This document shows positions 37,288 through 46,840 of a DNA stretch of 64,000 nt, piece after piece. Each line of letters opens with the position of its first letter. The stretch's first letter is position 1. The notes beneath the pieces were generated by a model. The model made no database searches and had not been told where the DNA came from. It saw nothing but the letters and a program-made list of their open reading frames with translations. The stretch is from G051132615 sp051132615 (lineage in GTDB: Bacteria > Pseudomonadota > Gammaproteobacteria > Burkholderiales > Neisseriaceae): the NCBI RefSeq assembly GCF_051132615.1, contig NZ_CP152375.1:1984001-2048000 (forward strand), given 5' to 3'. The position numbers and the translations under genes are program-made.

Positions 37288-37457
37288 AAATAACTGGAAC
37301 AAATTCTTCTATACAGTTTGATTTAGAAAATGGTTATATATTAAAAGCCCAAGGTGAAATACTGGTTGGGGGTAAATTTGTAGTTTATAAAGACTCTATT
37401 AATATGTGGGAAAATAGGTATATGTTTTTCTTAGAAAGTATATTGGGAGAAAAGTAG
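37284..37457 (+). CDS. Imm74-like immunity protein
   Basis: 57 residues, beginning MKITGTNSSIQFDLENGYIL and continuing GEILVGGKFVVYKDSINMWE, which matches the start of the Imm74 immunity family as I know it. Family members usually continue further, so this copy may be shortened; it ends FFLESILGEK. It follows the toxin remnant by ATGA overlap and closes the cassette array. Confidence 0.5.
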   Translation: MKITGTNSSIQFDLENGYILKAQGEILVGGKFVVYKDSINMWENRYMFFLESILGEK

Positions 37458-38032
37458 TATCAGTATTTTTTTAAGCAAGATAAACCTTCTATAACAAATT
37501 ATTTCAAATCATAGCAGACTCTAGCTTTAAACTTAATAGACATAACCGATCACATATTTTTGAGCTTTTAATAGTCAAAATATCTTACCTATATGATGAA
37601 AACCAAGCATATATTCTTCACTGAATGATTTTCCTCTAAATTGGTCAAAGTATTGTTTACCAATAAAATAATAAATGGATTTTATTTTTTGTGTCTGCCA
37701 TAAAATTGGCATAAATGACGCATTCTTTTCTCAGAATATTCAAAATATTTCTATAAACCGATTTTTTGGTTTTTCTATGAATTCAGTGTTTGCTATAATT
37801 AAAAAATATAGTTTTAATTAATTTATAAAAAATATAAAGTTATAGAATAATTTATAATTTTTACTCATAACATGAAATATAACCATTAGATAATATTGCT
37901 AATTTGGTTTTTTATCTTTAATTTTTGTTATTTTTTGTAAATTTTATTACATTATTTTAAATTTTGAAAATTGGTGGAAATGTTTATATTAGAATAAATC
38001 TATAAATTGATAAACCTTAAAAGGAGTTTTTT
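37458..38032. other. AT-rich region between the immunity array and the autotransporter
   Basis: About 575 bases with no supportable gene. It includes the inverted repeat TGCCA-TAAAAT-TGGCA at 37696-37711, whose half-sites match those in the promoter at 32479-32494. The right half is almost pure A/T. Confidence 0.5.
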
Positions 38033-38101
38033 ATGGATACGCCGATTAACCATTTAGCTTCATTTGCACCACTTTATATTTTTGCACTTCAGTGCACCTA
38101 A
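38033..38101 (+). CDS. Short leader ORF upstream of the autotransporter
   Basis: 22 codons (MDTPINHLASFAPLYIFALQ and two more) with an excellent AAGGAG ribosome binding site ten bases upstream. It ends 25 bases before the autotransporter start. A hairpin TGCAC-TTCA-GTGCA lies over its last codons. It may be a regulatory leader peptide coupling translation of the adhesin. Whether it is translated is unknown. Confidence 0.4.
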   Translation: MDTPINHLASFAPLYIFALQCT

Positions 38102-38126
38102 AAATACAGCAATTAGAAAGACCATT

Positions 38127-41100
38127 ATGATGAAAAAGCCAAAACACCACAAACTTAATATTTTATCTCTTTCCCTCATGGCGATGAGTGCTCATAGTTT
38201 TGCTTTAGACAGCAGTATCCATCAACCAGAAGGTGGGAATTTGGTTATTGAAAATAAATTAATTGACGATTCAGATCCTAATTATGTTTATACCGACTCA
38301 CTTTATGATCTTAAGGCTTTTATTGCTGCAGGTAACTATATAGATGATATAGGAAACGTTAACCTTGAATTAAATAATGTCACTATTGATTCTGTGAGTA
38401 GTCCTGTTAATAACGGTATTCGAATTGGCTCAGTTTCAAAGGATGCCTCTGTACGGTTATCTTTTAAAGACAGTGCTATTCATATACAAAAAGATCCTAA
38501 TAGTGCTGAGCTTAATGGTGAGCTTGTTGGGATTGATATGCTCTCGTTAGGGGCTAGCTCTGCTCTTACCTTTGAGGGGCAATATGATATTAACCTCAAT
38601 AATTCTGGTGGTAAAGCCACAGGTATTTACATTTCCGCCAATAATTTTCATTTTACAGATGATAAAACTGCAGGCAGTAGCATTAATGTAGTAGGAAAAG
38701 GAGCCGCACAGGGTATTGTTGTAATGGATTCACTAGGCACGAATATAATGGATATTAGTGCTGATATAAATGTTTTGTCTGTCGGTTCTGCTGGTTCTGC
38801 AGTTGGTATCCATTTCAATACGATCGGTAGTAATACCTTAATTTCTAATGGCAATATTACAGTTGGTTCTGAGGTACCTAGTGATGCACTATTTCAGAGC
38901 ATAAGCTCAATAGGGATAGCTTACTATGCCAACCATACTGGTAAATTTGCGTCAGTAACCAACAACGGTACCATCACCATTGATGCTACTACTACGCTCC
39001 CCAACGGTGGGACTTTGTATGGAAGCGCGAAGGGTATTGACTTTTACAGCTACGCAAACGCAGAACTCATCAATAATGGCAGCATTTATCTTTCTTCTCA
39101 AGATGATGGTTATGGCATAAATTTGGTTTCTGACAGTAGTTTTGCTGCTTCGCCCTATATTGTTTCGATTTATAATAAAGAAATCGTCTTTAATGATGTA
39201 GTTAGGCAAACCAATAATAACAAAGGTATTCATACAATAATAACTGAGGGGGTTACTTTAAATATCGTCAGTGACACCATTACCAATAGTGATGTGGGTA
39301 TTTTTACCCATACTTATACGGATGCGTCAGATCCAGAGGCACCCTTAGAGAGTAAAGCCACCACTAATATTACGGTAACCAATCAGATCACTGCGAACTC
39401 TATTGGTATTCTGGCTTCTGAAGGGACACATAATATTACCCTAAAAGAAGGTGCTTTTGTTCAAGGAGGAACTCAGGATTATGATAGCCCATATTATTAT
39501 GCTTATGGGCTGTTTAATGCAGCGGGTATTTTGTTACATCCGGCCCTTGCTGATTTGCGTAATACCATTAATTTAGAGCGTGGCGCCAAACTGTATTCTT
39601 TAAATGATATGGCTATTTACCAGATCGATTCTGGTGGCAACAGCACAACCACAATCAATAATGCAGGTATCATTACTGGTCAAATAGATATTTCTTCTGT
39701 CCATGACACCACAACCTTAAATAACCAAGCTGGGGGTACGCTAGAGTTACAAAACTACGCTTCAGGCAGTAAAGATGAAGTCATGTTTCATTTAGGTGGT
39801 ACAAATAGCGTCTTAAACAATGATGGCCTGATTAAGTTTAGCGATAAAGATGCTGGTGATACTGCAACACCAAGCAATGCCGTATTTAATGTGGCAACCT
39901 TTAACAATAATGCCTCTGGTGTGATTGATTTAACCAGTAAAAATAATGGTTCAAACAATTTAGTAGGAGATACTGTAACCATTAATGGACAGTATGTAGC
40001 CAATGGTGGGCAGCTGAACATCAATACCGAGCTTAATGGAAACAACAGCGTATCGGATCAGCTTATTGTGAATGGCGATGTTGTTTTAGGTTCAGAGGCA
40101 ACCTTACTTTCAGTGACCCCTACCTTGAATAGTTTAGGCGTTAAAACAACAGGGGATGGCATTCAAGTGATATCTGTTTCAGGCACTTCTGATGATCAGG
40201 CGTTTAGCCTTAAAGGCCCATTAACGGCAGGTGCTTACGAATATATTTTAGATAAAGGTCAGCTAAATGAAAACTGGTATTTAAGCAATGTGTTAAGACC
40301 TACTGAGCCAGAAGAGCCAGAAGAGCCAGAAATCGTTTTAAGAAACCCTTCAACAGCAGCGTACTTAGCCAACCAAACAGCAGCATCTGCTTTATTTATG
40401 CATAACTTACATGACAGACAAGGAAGCGTTTATGCGGCAGATGATGGCAAACAAGGTTTATCTGCATGGATGAAAGCCTCAACGAGTAACACCAAAAACC
40501 AAAGCATCAATGGTTCCATGAATGTGGATACAGACAGTAACCTGTTGCATTTAGGTACAGACATTGCCAACTGGCAAGTACAAGAAGGCAATGTGCATCT
40601 TGGTTTAATGGCGGCTTATGGCGAAACCGAATCAAAGGTTCAATCAAAAGCGACCAAAACAAGAGCCAAAGGCAAAGTGACAGGATACAGCGTAGGTGTT
40701 TACGGTACTTGGTTTGCTGATCAAGACCAAGGTAAAGGTTTGTATGTAGACAGTTGGGCACAATATGGCTGGTATAAAAACAAAGTCACAGGTGCAGGGC
40801 AGGTCAATAAAGAAGAGAAGTATGACTCAAATAATTTTGCTGTGTCGTTAGAAATGGGTTATGGCCTGCATTTGTTTAGCCAAGGTAATACTGAGGTAAT
40901 TTTAACCCCCCAAGTACAGGTTGCTTATAACCATTACAAGGCAGATGATCATCAAGATGGCAATAACTTAAAGGTAAGTGGTTTAAAAGCCAATGATGTG
41001 ATTACTCGAGTGGGTGCCAGATTATATGGCAAAGCGGTGACAGGTTACACAGCCAAACCGTATTTGGAAGCGAACTGGTTACACCATACCGCAAAAAATG

Positions 41101-41282
41101 AGTTAAGTTTTAATGGTGAAGTTTTAAAAGACGGTGTCCCAAAAGACAGAGCGGAAGTGAAGTTGGGCTTACAAGGCACGATAGCGAAGAGTTGGAAGGT
41201 GTGGGGTCAGGTAGGGACACAATGGGGCGGAAATGGTTACACTCGTTATGAAGGACAGGTTGGAGTCAATTATCAGTGGTAA
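38127..41282 (+). CDS. Type V autotransporter adhesin
   Basis: 1051 residues from ATG 38127 (or 38130), with AGAAAG upstream. A signal peptide ends near AMSAHSFA. The passenger, about residues 30-730, is rich in N, T, S and G with beta-helix character (repeated NNGTITID, NNGSIYLS, LNNQAGGTLELQN). A Glu/Pro linker (EPEEPEEPE) precedes a C-terminal 12-strand autotransporter barrel (about 790-1051) ending in the expected aromatic residue (VNYQW). The reading from TTG 38064 is rejected because it precedes the signal peptide with unrelated sequence. Function is probably adhesion or aggregation. Confidence 0.88.
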   Translation: MMKKPKHHKLNILSLSLMAMSAHSFALDSSIHQPEGGNLVIENKLIDDSDPNYVYTDSLYDLKAFIAAGNYIDDIGNVNLELNNVTIDSVSSPVNNGIRIGSVSKDASVRLSFKDSAIHIQKDPNSAELNGELVGIDMLSLGASSALTFEGQYDINLNNSGGKATGIYISANNFHFTDDKTAGSSINVVGKGAAQGIVVMDSLGTNIMDISADINVLSVGSAGSAVGIHFNTIGSNTLISNGNITVGSEVPSDALFQSISSIGIAYYANHTGKFASVTNNGTITIDATTTLPNGGTLYGSAKGIDFYSYANAELINNGSIYLSSQDDGYGINLVSDSSFAASPYIVSIYNKEIVFNDVVRQTNNNKGIHTIITEGVTLNIVSDTITNSDVGIFTHTYTDASDPEAPLESKATTNITVTNQITANSIGILASEGTHNITLKEGAFVQGGTQDYDSPYYYAYGLFNAAGILLHPALADLRNTINLERGAKLYSLNDMAIYQIDSGGNSTTTINNAGIITGQIDISSVHDTTTLNNQAGGTLELQNYASGSKDEVMFHLGGTNSVLNNDGLIKFSDKDAGDTATPSNAVFNVATFNNNASGVIDLTSKNNGSNNLVGDTVTINGQYVANGGQLNINTELNGNNSVSDQLIVNGDVVLGSEATLLSVTPTLNSLGVKTTGDGIQVISVSGTSDDQAFSLKGPLTAGAYEYILDKGQLNENWYLSNVLRPTEPEEPEEPEIVLRNPSTAAYLANQTAASALFMHNLHDRQGSVYAADDGKQGLSAWMKASTSNTKNQSINGSMNVDTDSNLLHLGTDIANWQVQEGNVHLGLMAAYGETESKVQSKATKTRAKGKVTGYSVGVYGTWFADQDQGKGLYVDSWAQYGWYKNKVTGAGQVNKEEKYDSNNFAVSLEMGYGLHLFSQGNTEVILTPQVQVAYNHYKADDHQDGNNLKVSGLKANDVITRVGARLYGKAVTGYTAKPYLEANWLHHTAKNELSFNGEVLKDGVPKDRAEVKLGLQGTIAKSWKVWGQVGTQWGGNGYTRYEGQVGVNYQW

Positions 41283-41307
41283 AGATTGAAGCTATTAATG
41301 AAGTCAG

Positions 41308-41337
41308 AAAAAGCAACCATGATTGGTTGCTTTTTTA
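41308..41337 (+). terminator. Terminator after the autotransporter gene
   Basis: A ten-pair stem (AAAGCAACCA with TGGTTGCTTT) and four-base loop are followed by a T run, about 27 bases past the stop. Confidence 0.85.
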
Positions 41338-41546
41338 TTGTGTACTCAAGAGTGTTTGTGATCGATTATCATGAGGATGAATTTATTCTGAGCAAGTTTC
41401 ATTTGCCAATTTTAATACTCAATTGTTTTTAAAGTTGATCATTTGTAATTATTTTTTTGTCCGTGCATATAAAAACCCTCTTGCGACAAAAATAATCATT
41501 TTTTCTTTGAAATTCTGTCGTAAGGGGTACTAAGGAGTTGAATATC

Positions 41547-44500
41547 TTATACAATGATTCTCCAAGAAATTCGTCTAGCTCTTTTTTCTTGATCGAAAAA
41601 AACCTCTTTTAAAATAAGCTGTCCCTTATCATTCTTGGTGACCGTATATGTCCTTCCGTCTGAGACAAGGAAACTAGATTCCCCTACCGCACCCAGTGAT
41701 TCACGGTATGCCCCTGTTGCTGTTTCAGTGGTTTTTCCAAAAAAATCTTTAATTCCAGACCCAGTTTCAGCTTTAAGTGGATAAGAGTAGCCTGTTGGCG
41801 CTGCCGCATCACAAGAAGCCACAGATGTAGAGTCGTTGATATAAGTATTAATCACAACCGTATCTTTATATATGGCTGGATTATAAATAAGCTGTTCATA
41901 CTCACCACCTGATGTTGGTAAATTCATATACCAACCATACTGTGCCTTAGTGTCGACACAATTTGCATTACCCGCCCAACACACAGAGTATTGGCTTAAT
42001 TGATTGGTGCCAGTATTAATCGTTTGCTGTTGCAATTGGGCTTTACTGTAAAGCGCTTTTGTTGCATGAGTAGGCTGATGGTCAGCGTCAATAGTTGCAA
42101 TATCCTGATCCCAGACACCATAAATAGCTTGAGTTCCAGTCGCATAAGAGTCAGCACTATCCAAATATCCAGGTTTACGCTGACCTGTACCAAAAACCAA
42201 CATCAATTTTCCTGTCTTTTCATCATAAAAATTGGCCACTTTAGTTGTGATTGCTTGATTGGTATCTGCTTTAAACAATAATTGAGGCTTTAAATCTGCC
42301 CATTTTGCGCCCGATGTGTTTTGTCTATTTAAATTGAAGCGCCAAAGGTTACCCTTTATATCCCCAGCGTAAACAAAATCAATGGTATTGTCATCGTCAA
42401 TGTCTACTGGTGTGGTATAGGCAATGCCATTACGATCAGTGCTTGAGCCTACGCCTGTTCCAATAAACTCAAATTCTGGCGTGCCAGATGAACCAATAGA
42501 CATCACATAAATACCTGCTTCACCAGACAGTCCATCTATACTACAGTTACCATTTGCCGCATCTGTATCCGTACACCAACCATTTCCAAAGACAGCGCCC
42601 CACTGACCATTATGGAACCTGCCAATAGCTGGTTTACCATAAGTATTGCCTAAATGTTTCCAAATAGGATCATCTTTTTTAAAAGACCACTCACCAATAA
42701 CATGTTTATTGGCAGAAGCAGTGGTTTGATTAAATGAGGCAGGGTCAGTAATATCTAGGGCATAAATTGTAGCACCGCCTTCACCTAAACCACTGACCAA
42801 CCATGTATGCCACTGTCCGTTATAAAATACATCACCAGTGCTTGGGCTGGCATTATGATAAAAATTATGTGCATATTGGGTACTGCTAAAATCCAATGTG
42901 TCTGAGGCCTGATGCATGCGTTTTAAAACACTCAATGGCATAAATGCCATCATTTCCTTACCATCATTAGGGTGTACCTCTGTAGAAAATTGACCTGATG
43001 CATCATAAGCACCTGTACGGAAGCCATGCAAGAAACCATCATTAGAACCGACATAAACCATATGCATCCGCTGATTGTGAGCCGCTTTAAATGCACTGTA
43101 TAATTGTTGTCCCGTTTCAGGTTGGGTTCCTGAGTGTTTTTTATCTTGCCAAGCATTGTCATAAATTTGACTAGGAGAGCCAACCCAAGCTGGAGATGAG
43201 TCAATGATATCGCCTAAAACACTTTTGCGTTTTCTGAAATCTAAAGCGTCAGGGGCTTCATGAGTACGTACCCCTCTAATAAAGTTTAATCGAGCCTCAC
43301 CATGTCCATCACCTGATAAGTTAGACGCATTGACCCCATTTAAACTATTTTGTACATCAGTTGGTAACAATGACCACTCTAAAGCCGTGCCAGCTGCGCC
43401 TGAATAAGTCCATAAAGCCCGATTATTTGGAGAAGTTTCAGAGACATTTGGTGTGTTTTCTAAAGCTTCACAAGCCCCTCCTGTTAGCCCACAAGAAGCG
43501 TCCCATTCTGGGTAGTCATTCACAACAAGCGAGCCTGTTGTGATGTCTTTACGGATATTATAGGCCAGTAAATGGCCATCTAAATATAAAGGGTTATAGT
43601 ATGATGTGTAGACATTCATGTCTGTTTTATAGGTACTATCAGGTGCGCCTGTAGAAACAGAGCCTTGTGCGGTACTGGCAGGTTCTGCTTTAAAACAAGC
43701 TACTTCATGGACATTATTTGCTCCTCCAGTAGATGCCGCAAAACCAAAACGAAATGATTTAGGTAAGTAACCATTTTTTTCAATAATGTTCATATCTTGA
43801 ATGATAGGTTGAAATGCGCCACCGTTGTAGCTTAACCAAACGCCTAAAATACCAGCAGGTGTCATTTTAACTTTGTATGTTAGAGGTTTAGCTTGGTCTC
43901 GGGTTTTCCATGCACTACTAACCATTGGTGTCTGTGAGGAAAGGGTTTTATGCCCTAGATATTGATAATGAAGTTCTTTGCCAATAATAATATTTGGATT
44001 TCTGTTACGGTATATATCACCCGTGCGACAATAATTTTTTTGAATTTCCGCATCAGTAATTCCTGTACTCCCATATTTTTCTTGTAAGTACTTGATGTTC
44101 ATATTACCACCACCCCTTACACCTATTGTGTTTCGAATTTCTCCTGGGCCAGTTCCTGGGCCATGTCTTGGATTGGTAAAATTGCCCCATTCATCAATCC
44201 CAATCCCAAGATAACCGCCATCGACCCCACTATTAGCACCTGAGAAATTAAAACTGTTACCGACACAAGCATAACCCAAGCCTCCACCTAACCCTCCAAT
44301 TGAGGCTGGTCTATCGCCATCGGCAAGGAAAAAGCTCATGCCATCAGCGCCATTAGCACCACTAGCACTTGTAGTACCATAAGTTCGGGTAACGAAAGTC
44401 ACCTCTATGCCTTCATTGGTTGGAAAAGTAAAGTTTGATGCTATTCCCCCTCCGCCAGAGTTTCTGGCATAGGTTAAAATGAGGGCTCCTTTGCCGGGTT

Positions 44501-44813
44501 GATCTAGCGAGATATAATTTTTGTTGCATTGTGGGGGAGAGCCAGCAATATTTCCTGATGCCACACCCACATTATTGCCTGCACTTAAACAAGCCCAATT
44601 AGAAGTAGCCCCTGTTCCAATAGGTGGGATCAACCATGCATTGGATGTAGCGGCATTTCTAAAGTCTTCAGATATAACCAAGGCTGGTGACTGAGCTGTA
44701 TAAATTAAAAGTAAGTTTGATATTAATAACTGAACTATTGTTTTATGCTTAAAACTTATTGGTGTTTTTACGATAACATTATTTTTTATTCTTTGAACGT
44801 GTTTTAGCTTCAT
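41547..44813 (-). CDS. pilY1: Type IV pilus tip/biogenesis protein PilY1 (PilC) with lectin-like N-terminus
   Basis: 1088 residues. After a signal-like hydrophobic region (about 26-46), the first part (about 50-380) has an L-type lectin-like pattern: ADGMSFFLADG, GGGLGYACVG, GYLGIGIDEWGNF. The C-terminal half (about 530-1060) is the PilY1 beta-propeller (VYVGSNDGFLHGFRTG, WHTWLVSGLGEGGATIYALD), with a calcium-binding loop in DIDDDNTIDFVYAGDIKGNL. Family proteins sit at the pilus tip and control retraction and adhesion. No minor pilin genes are adjacent. AAAGG precedes the start. Confidence 0.88.
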   Translation of the reverse strand: MKLKHVQRIKNNVIVKTPISFKHKTIVQLLISNLLLIYTAQSPALVISEDFRNAATSNAWLIPPIGTGATSNWACLSAGNNVGVASGNIAGSPPQCNKNYISLDQPGKGALILTYARNSGGGGIASNFTFPTNEGIEVTFVTRTYGTTSASGANGADGMSFFLADGDRPASIGGLGGGLGYACVGNSFNFSGANSGVDGGYLGIGIDEWGNFTNPRHGPGTGPGEIRNTIGVRGGGNMNIKYLQEKYGSTGITDAEIQKNYCRTGDIYRNRNPNIIIGKELHYQYLGHKTLSSQTPMVSSAWKTRDQAKPLTYKVKMTPAGILGVWLSYNGGAFQPIIQDMNIIEKNGYLPKSFRFGFAASTGGANNVHEVACFKAEPASTAQGSVSTGAPDSTYKTDMNVYTSYYNPLYLDGHLLAYNIRKDITTGSLVVNDYPEWDASCGLTGGACEALENTPNVSETSPNNRALWTYSGAAGTALEWSLLPTDVQNSLNGVNASNLSGDGHGEARLNFIRGVRTHEAPDALDFRKRKSVLGDIIDSSPAWVGSPSQIYDNAWQDKKHSGTQPETGQQLYSAFKAAHNQRMHMVYVGSNDGFLHGFRTGAYDASGQFSTEVHPNDGKEMMAFMPLSVLKRMHQASDTLDFSSTQYAHNFYHNASPSTGDVFYNGQWHTWLVSGLGEGGATIYALDITDPASFNQTTASANKHVIGEWSFKKDDPIWKHLGNTYGKPAIGRFHNGQWGAVFGNGWCTDTDAANGNCSIDGLSGEAGIYVMSIGSSGTPEFEFIGTGVGSSTDRNGIAYTTPVDIDDDNTIDFVYAGDIKGNLWRFNLNRQNTSGAKWADLKPQLLFKADTNQAITTKVANFYDEKTGKLMLVFGTGQRKPGYLDSADSYATGTQAIYGVWDQDIATIDADHQPTHATKALYSKAQLQQQTINTGTNQLSQYSVCWAGNANCVDTKAQYGWYMNLPTSGGEYEQLIYNPAIYKDTVVINTYINDSTSVASCDAAAPTGYSYPLKAETGSGIKDFFGKTTETATGAYRESLGAVGESSFLVSDGRTYTVTKNDKGQLILKEVFFDQEKRARRISWRIIV

Positions 44814-45829
44814 TGATGGCCTTTCAATTATTCATTCATTAGATGTGTTGAGGGTTAAAAAGTTATAAATAATGGTCATGTTTATAGCTATTCTAAATAT
44901 TTTTATTTTTAGATTTGATTGTTGTTTTCTTTATAAAGTTCAATATTTTAGATAAAAAATTTATTTATATGTGATATTAAAATTGTTGATAATATTTCTA
45001 AAAGAATCTTTCTGTCTATTGAGCTAAATGGTTTTTATAATTGTCATTTTGTGTTTGCCTTACAATGATCTTTTCTAGCATTGGCTGTTGAGCTTCCTGT
45101 ATTATCAGCTTTTAGCGTGCCTAATTTTTTATGTTGTTAAGAGCATCAAATTTAAAGGTATACATAGCATTATTCTTATTAAATGATGTTCCTACGATAA
45201 TAGAATCATCTTTCGATACGCCATAGGCAAGCGACATGCTAAGTTGACCGAGTGTTAATGTTCCCAGATCAATTACATTGGTAAAATTCATTTCATAAAA
45301 GTAAAAAACTTTACAATTGTTCTTTTAAATAAACCATTTATTCTTTAGGTATAAAAATTATTTATTTTATATTTAATATGAATGATTTTTATGTTTAAAT
45401 ATTAAACTTTAGATTAATTAGAGAGGATATTATTTTTTAAAAATAATCAATAAAAATAATATTATGTCATTATCTTATTATGATTTTTTATTTTTTGATA
45501 GTGAGTATTTAATATTTTTATTTTTTTAAAGTTTTTTTTTATAATTAATAAGTGGTAGATGATGAATGATTGTTTTTTGAAATAAAAGCCGAGATGCTGT
45601 TTATTACTTTTCAGGTTTTGGTTCTATTTTGATGGTTTTTTGATTAAAGTAATTCTGTCTTTTACTCTATTCATCATGTTTTAAGGCTGTTTTGTGGCAA
45701 TTTTTGAGCGTGTAATAAAAAAATAAAAACCCTAAACATAATAGGGAATAATCCTGACCCAACAAGGTTTTCCTTGAATAAATAGACCAATAGTTTATCG
45801 TTAATGTACATAAATTTTTATACGCTTTT
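44814..45829. other. Long AT-rich intergenic region between pilY1 and fabI
   Basis: About 1 kb. Besides the HAF-repeat fragment on the minus strand near 45046-45291 I see no gene. The region from about 45300 to 45560 is nearly all A/T. Confidence 0.6.
45046..45291 (-). pseudogene. Decayed HAF-repeat adhesin/autotransporter fragment
   Basis: On the minus strand, 45291-45121 encodes 56 residues including VIDLGTLTLGQLSMSLAYGV and SKDDSIIVGTSFNKNNAMY, which fit the HAF repeat (DLGTL...A.GVS.DGS.VVG) of secreted adhesins. A stop at 45121-45123 ends that frame, but the adjacent frame continues with LGTLKADNTGSSTANARKD, the next repeat. It is therefore a frameshifted remnant with no promoter or secretion domain nearby. 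Confidence 0.6.
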
Positions 45830-45858
45830 TTGTTTTTAAAGGAAGTTTTCGATATAAT
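45830..45858 (+). promoter_or_regulatory. fabI promoter
   Basis: TTGTTT at 45830-45835 and TATAAT at 45853-45858, 17 bases apart, 40 bases before the fabI start codon. Confidence 0.6.
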
Positions 45859-45897
45859 TACGCCTTTACGCAAAAATAATAGAAACAGGGAGACATA

Positions 45898-46686
45898 ATG
45901 GGTTTCTTGCAAGGCAAAAAGATTTTAATCACAGGCATGATTTCTGATCGTTCTATTGCTTATGGTATTGCTAAGGCGTGTCATAACCAAGGTGCTGAAC
46001 TTGCATTTACTTATGTGGTAGATAAATTAGAAGAACGTGTTCGTAAAATGGCCAAAGAGTTTGGCTCTGATCTTGTCTTCCGTTGTGATGTACAAAATGA
46101 TGATGAAATAGAACAATTATTTGTTGACTTAGCTAAAAACTGGGATGGTTTAGACGGTTTGGTTCATGCTATTGCTTTTGCACCCAAAGAGTCTCTAGAT
46201 GGTGATTTCTTAGATGCGTTAACGCGTGAAGCATTTAGTGTCGCGCATGAAGTGTCTAGTTATAGCTTTCCTGCATTGGCAAAAGCTGCCCGTCCAATGA
46301 TGCGTAACCGTAATTCGGCTTTATTGGCTTTAACCTATTTAGGTGCTGTACGTGCGATCCCTAACTATAATGTGATGGGTTTGGCTAAAGCCAGTTTAGA
46401 GGCGTCGATTCGTTTTACGGCTTCTACTGTTGGGAAAGAAGGGATTCGTTGTAATGGTATTTCAGCAGGCCCGATTAAAACATTAGCCGCTTCTGGTATT
46501 GGTAATTTTGGCAAACTATTGAGCCATGTTGCAGAGCAAAACCCAATTAGGCGTAATGTCACAACAGACGAGGTGGGTAATGTTGCAGCGTTTTTATTGT
46601 CTGATTTGGCCTCTGGTGTTACAGGTGAAATTACTTACGTTGATGGTGGTTACAGCATCAACGCATTGAGTGTGCCCGATGCTTAA
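45898..46686 (+). CDS. fabI: Enoyl-ACP reductase, NADH type (FabI)
   Basis: 262 residues, short-chain dehydrogenase family. The divergent cofactor motif GMISDRSIAYGIA and the active-site pair Tyr...Lys in NYNVMGLAKASLEAS are those of FabI, with the preceding LTYLGAVRAIPN also diagnostic. It performs the last reduction in each fatty acid elongation cycle and is the target of triclosan-type inhibitors in other bacteria. The ribosome binding site is GGGAG. Confidence 0.96.
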   Translation: MGFLQGKKILITGMISDRSIAYGIAKACHNQGAELAFTYVVDKLEERVRKMAKEFGSDLVFRCDVQNDDEIEQLFVDLAKNWDGLDGLVHAIAFAPKESLDGDFLDALTREAFSVAHEVSSYSFPALAKAARPMMRNRNSALLALTYLGAVRAIPNYNVMGLAKASLEASIRFTASTVGKEGIRCNGISAGPIKTLAASGIGNFGKLLSHVAEQNPIRRNVTTDEVGNVAAFLLSDLASGVTGEITYVDGGYSINALSVPDA

Positions 46687-46711
46687 TAATTAATATCTTT
46701 AGCTTTATTTT

Positions 46712-46744
46712 AAAAAACCACTATGAGATATAGTGGTTTTTTTT
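46712..46744 (+). terminator. Terminator after fabI
   Basis: ACCACTAT at 46717-46724 pairs with ATAGTGGT at 46730-46737, extended by flanking A and T runs. Confidence 0.85.
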
Positions 46745-46840
46745 ATGGCGTTTGGCATTTTTTTATTTTTGTGTTGCTCTAAATAAAAAATGTTCTATAC
46801 TATGCTTATATATAAAATAATATAATTAATTGGGGTTCTT

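Noticed and set aside
45667..45912. 81-codon minus-strand frame over the fabI promoter
   Set aside because: Overlaps the fabI promoter and start, AT-rich low-complexity peptide, no ribosome binding site.
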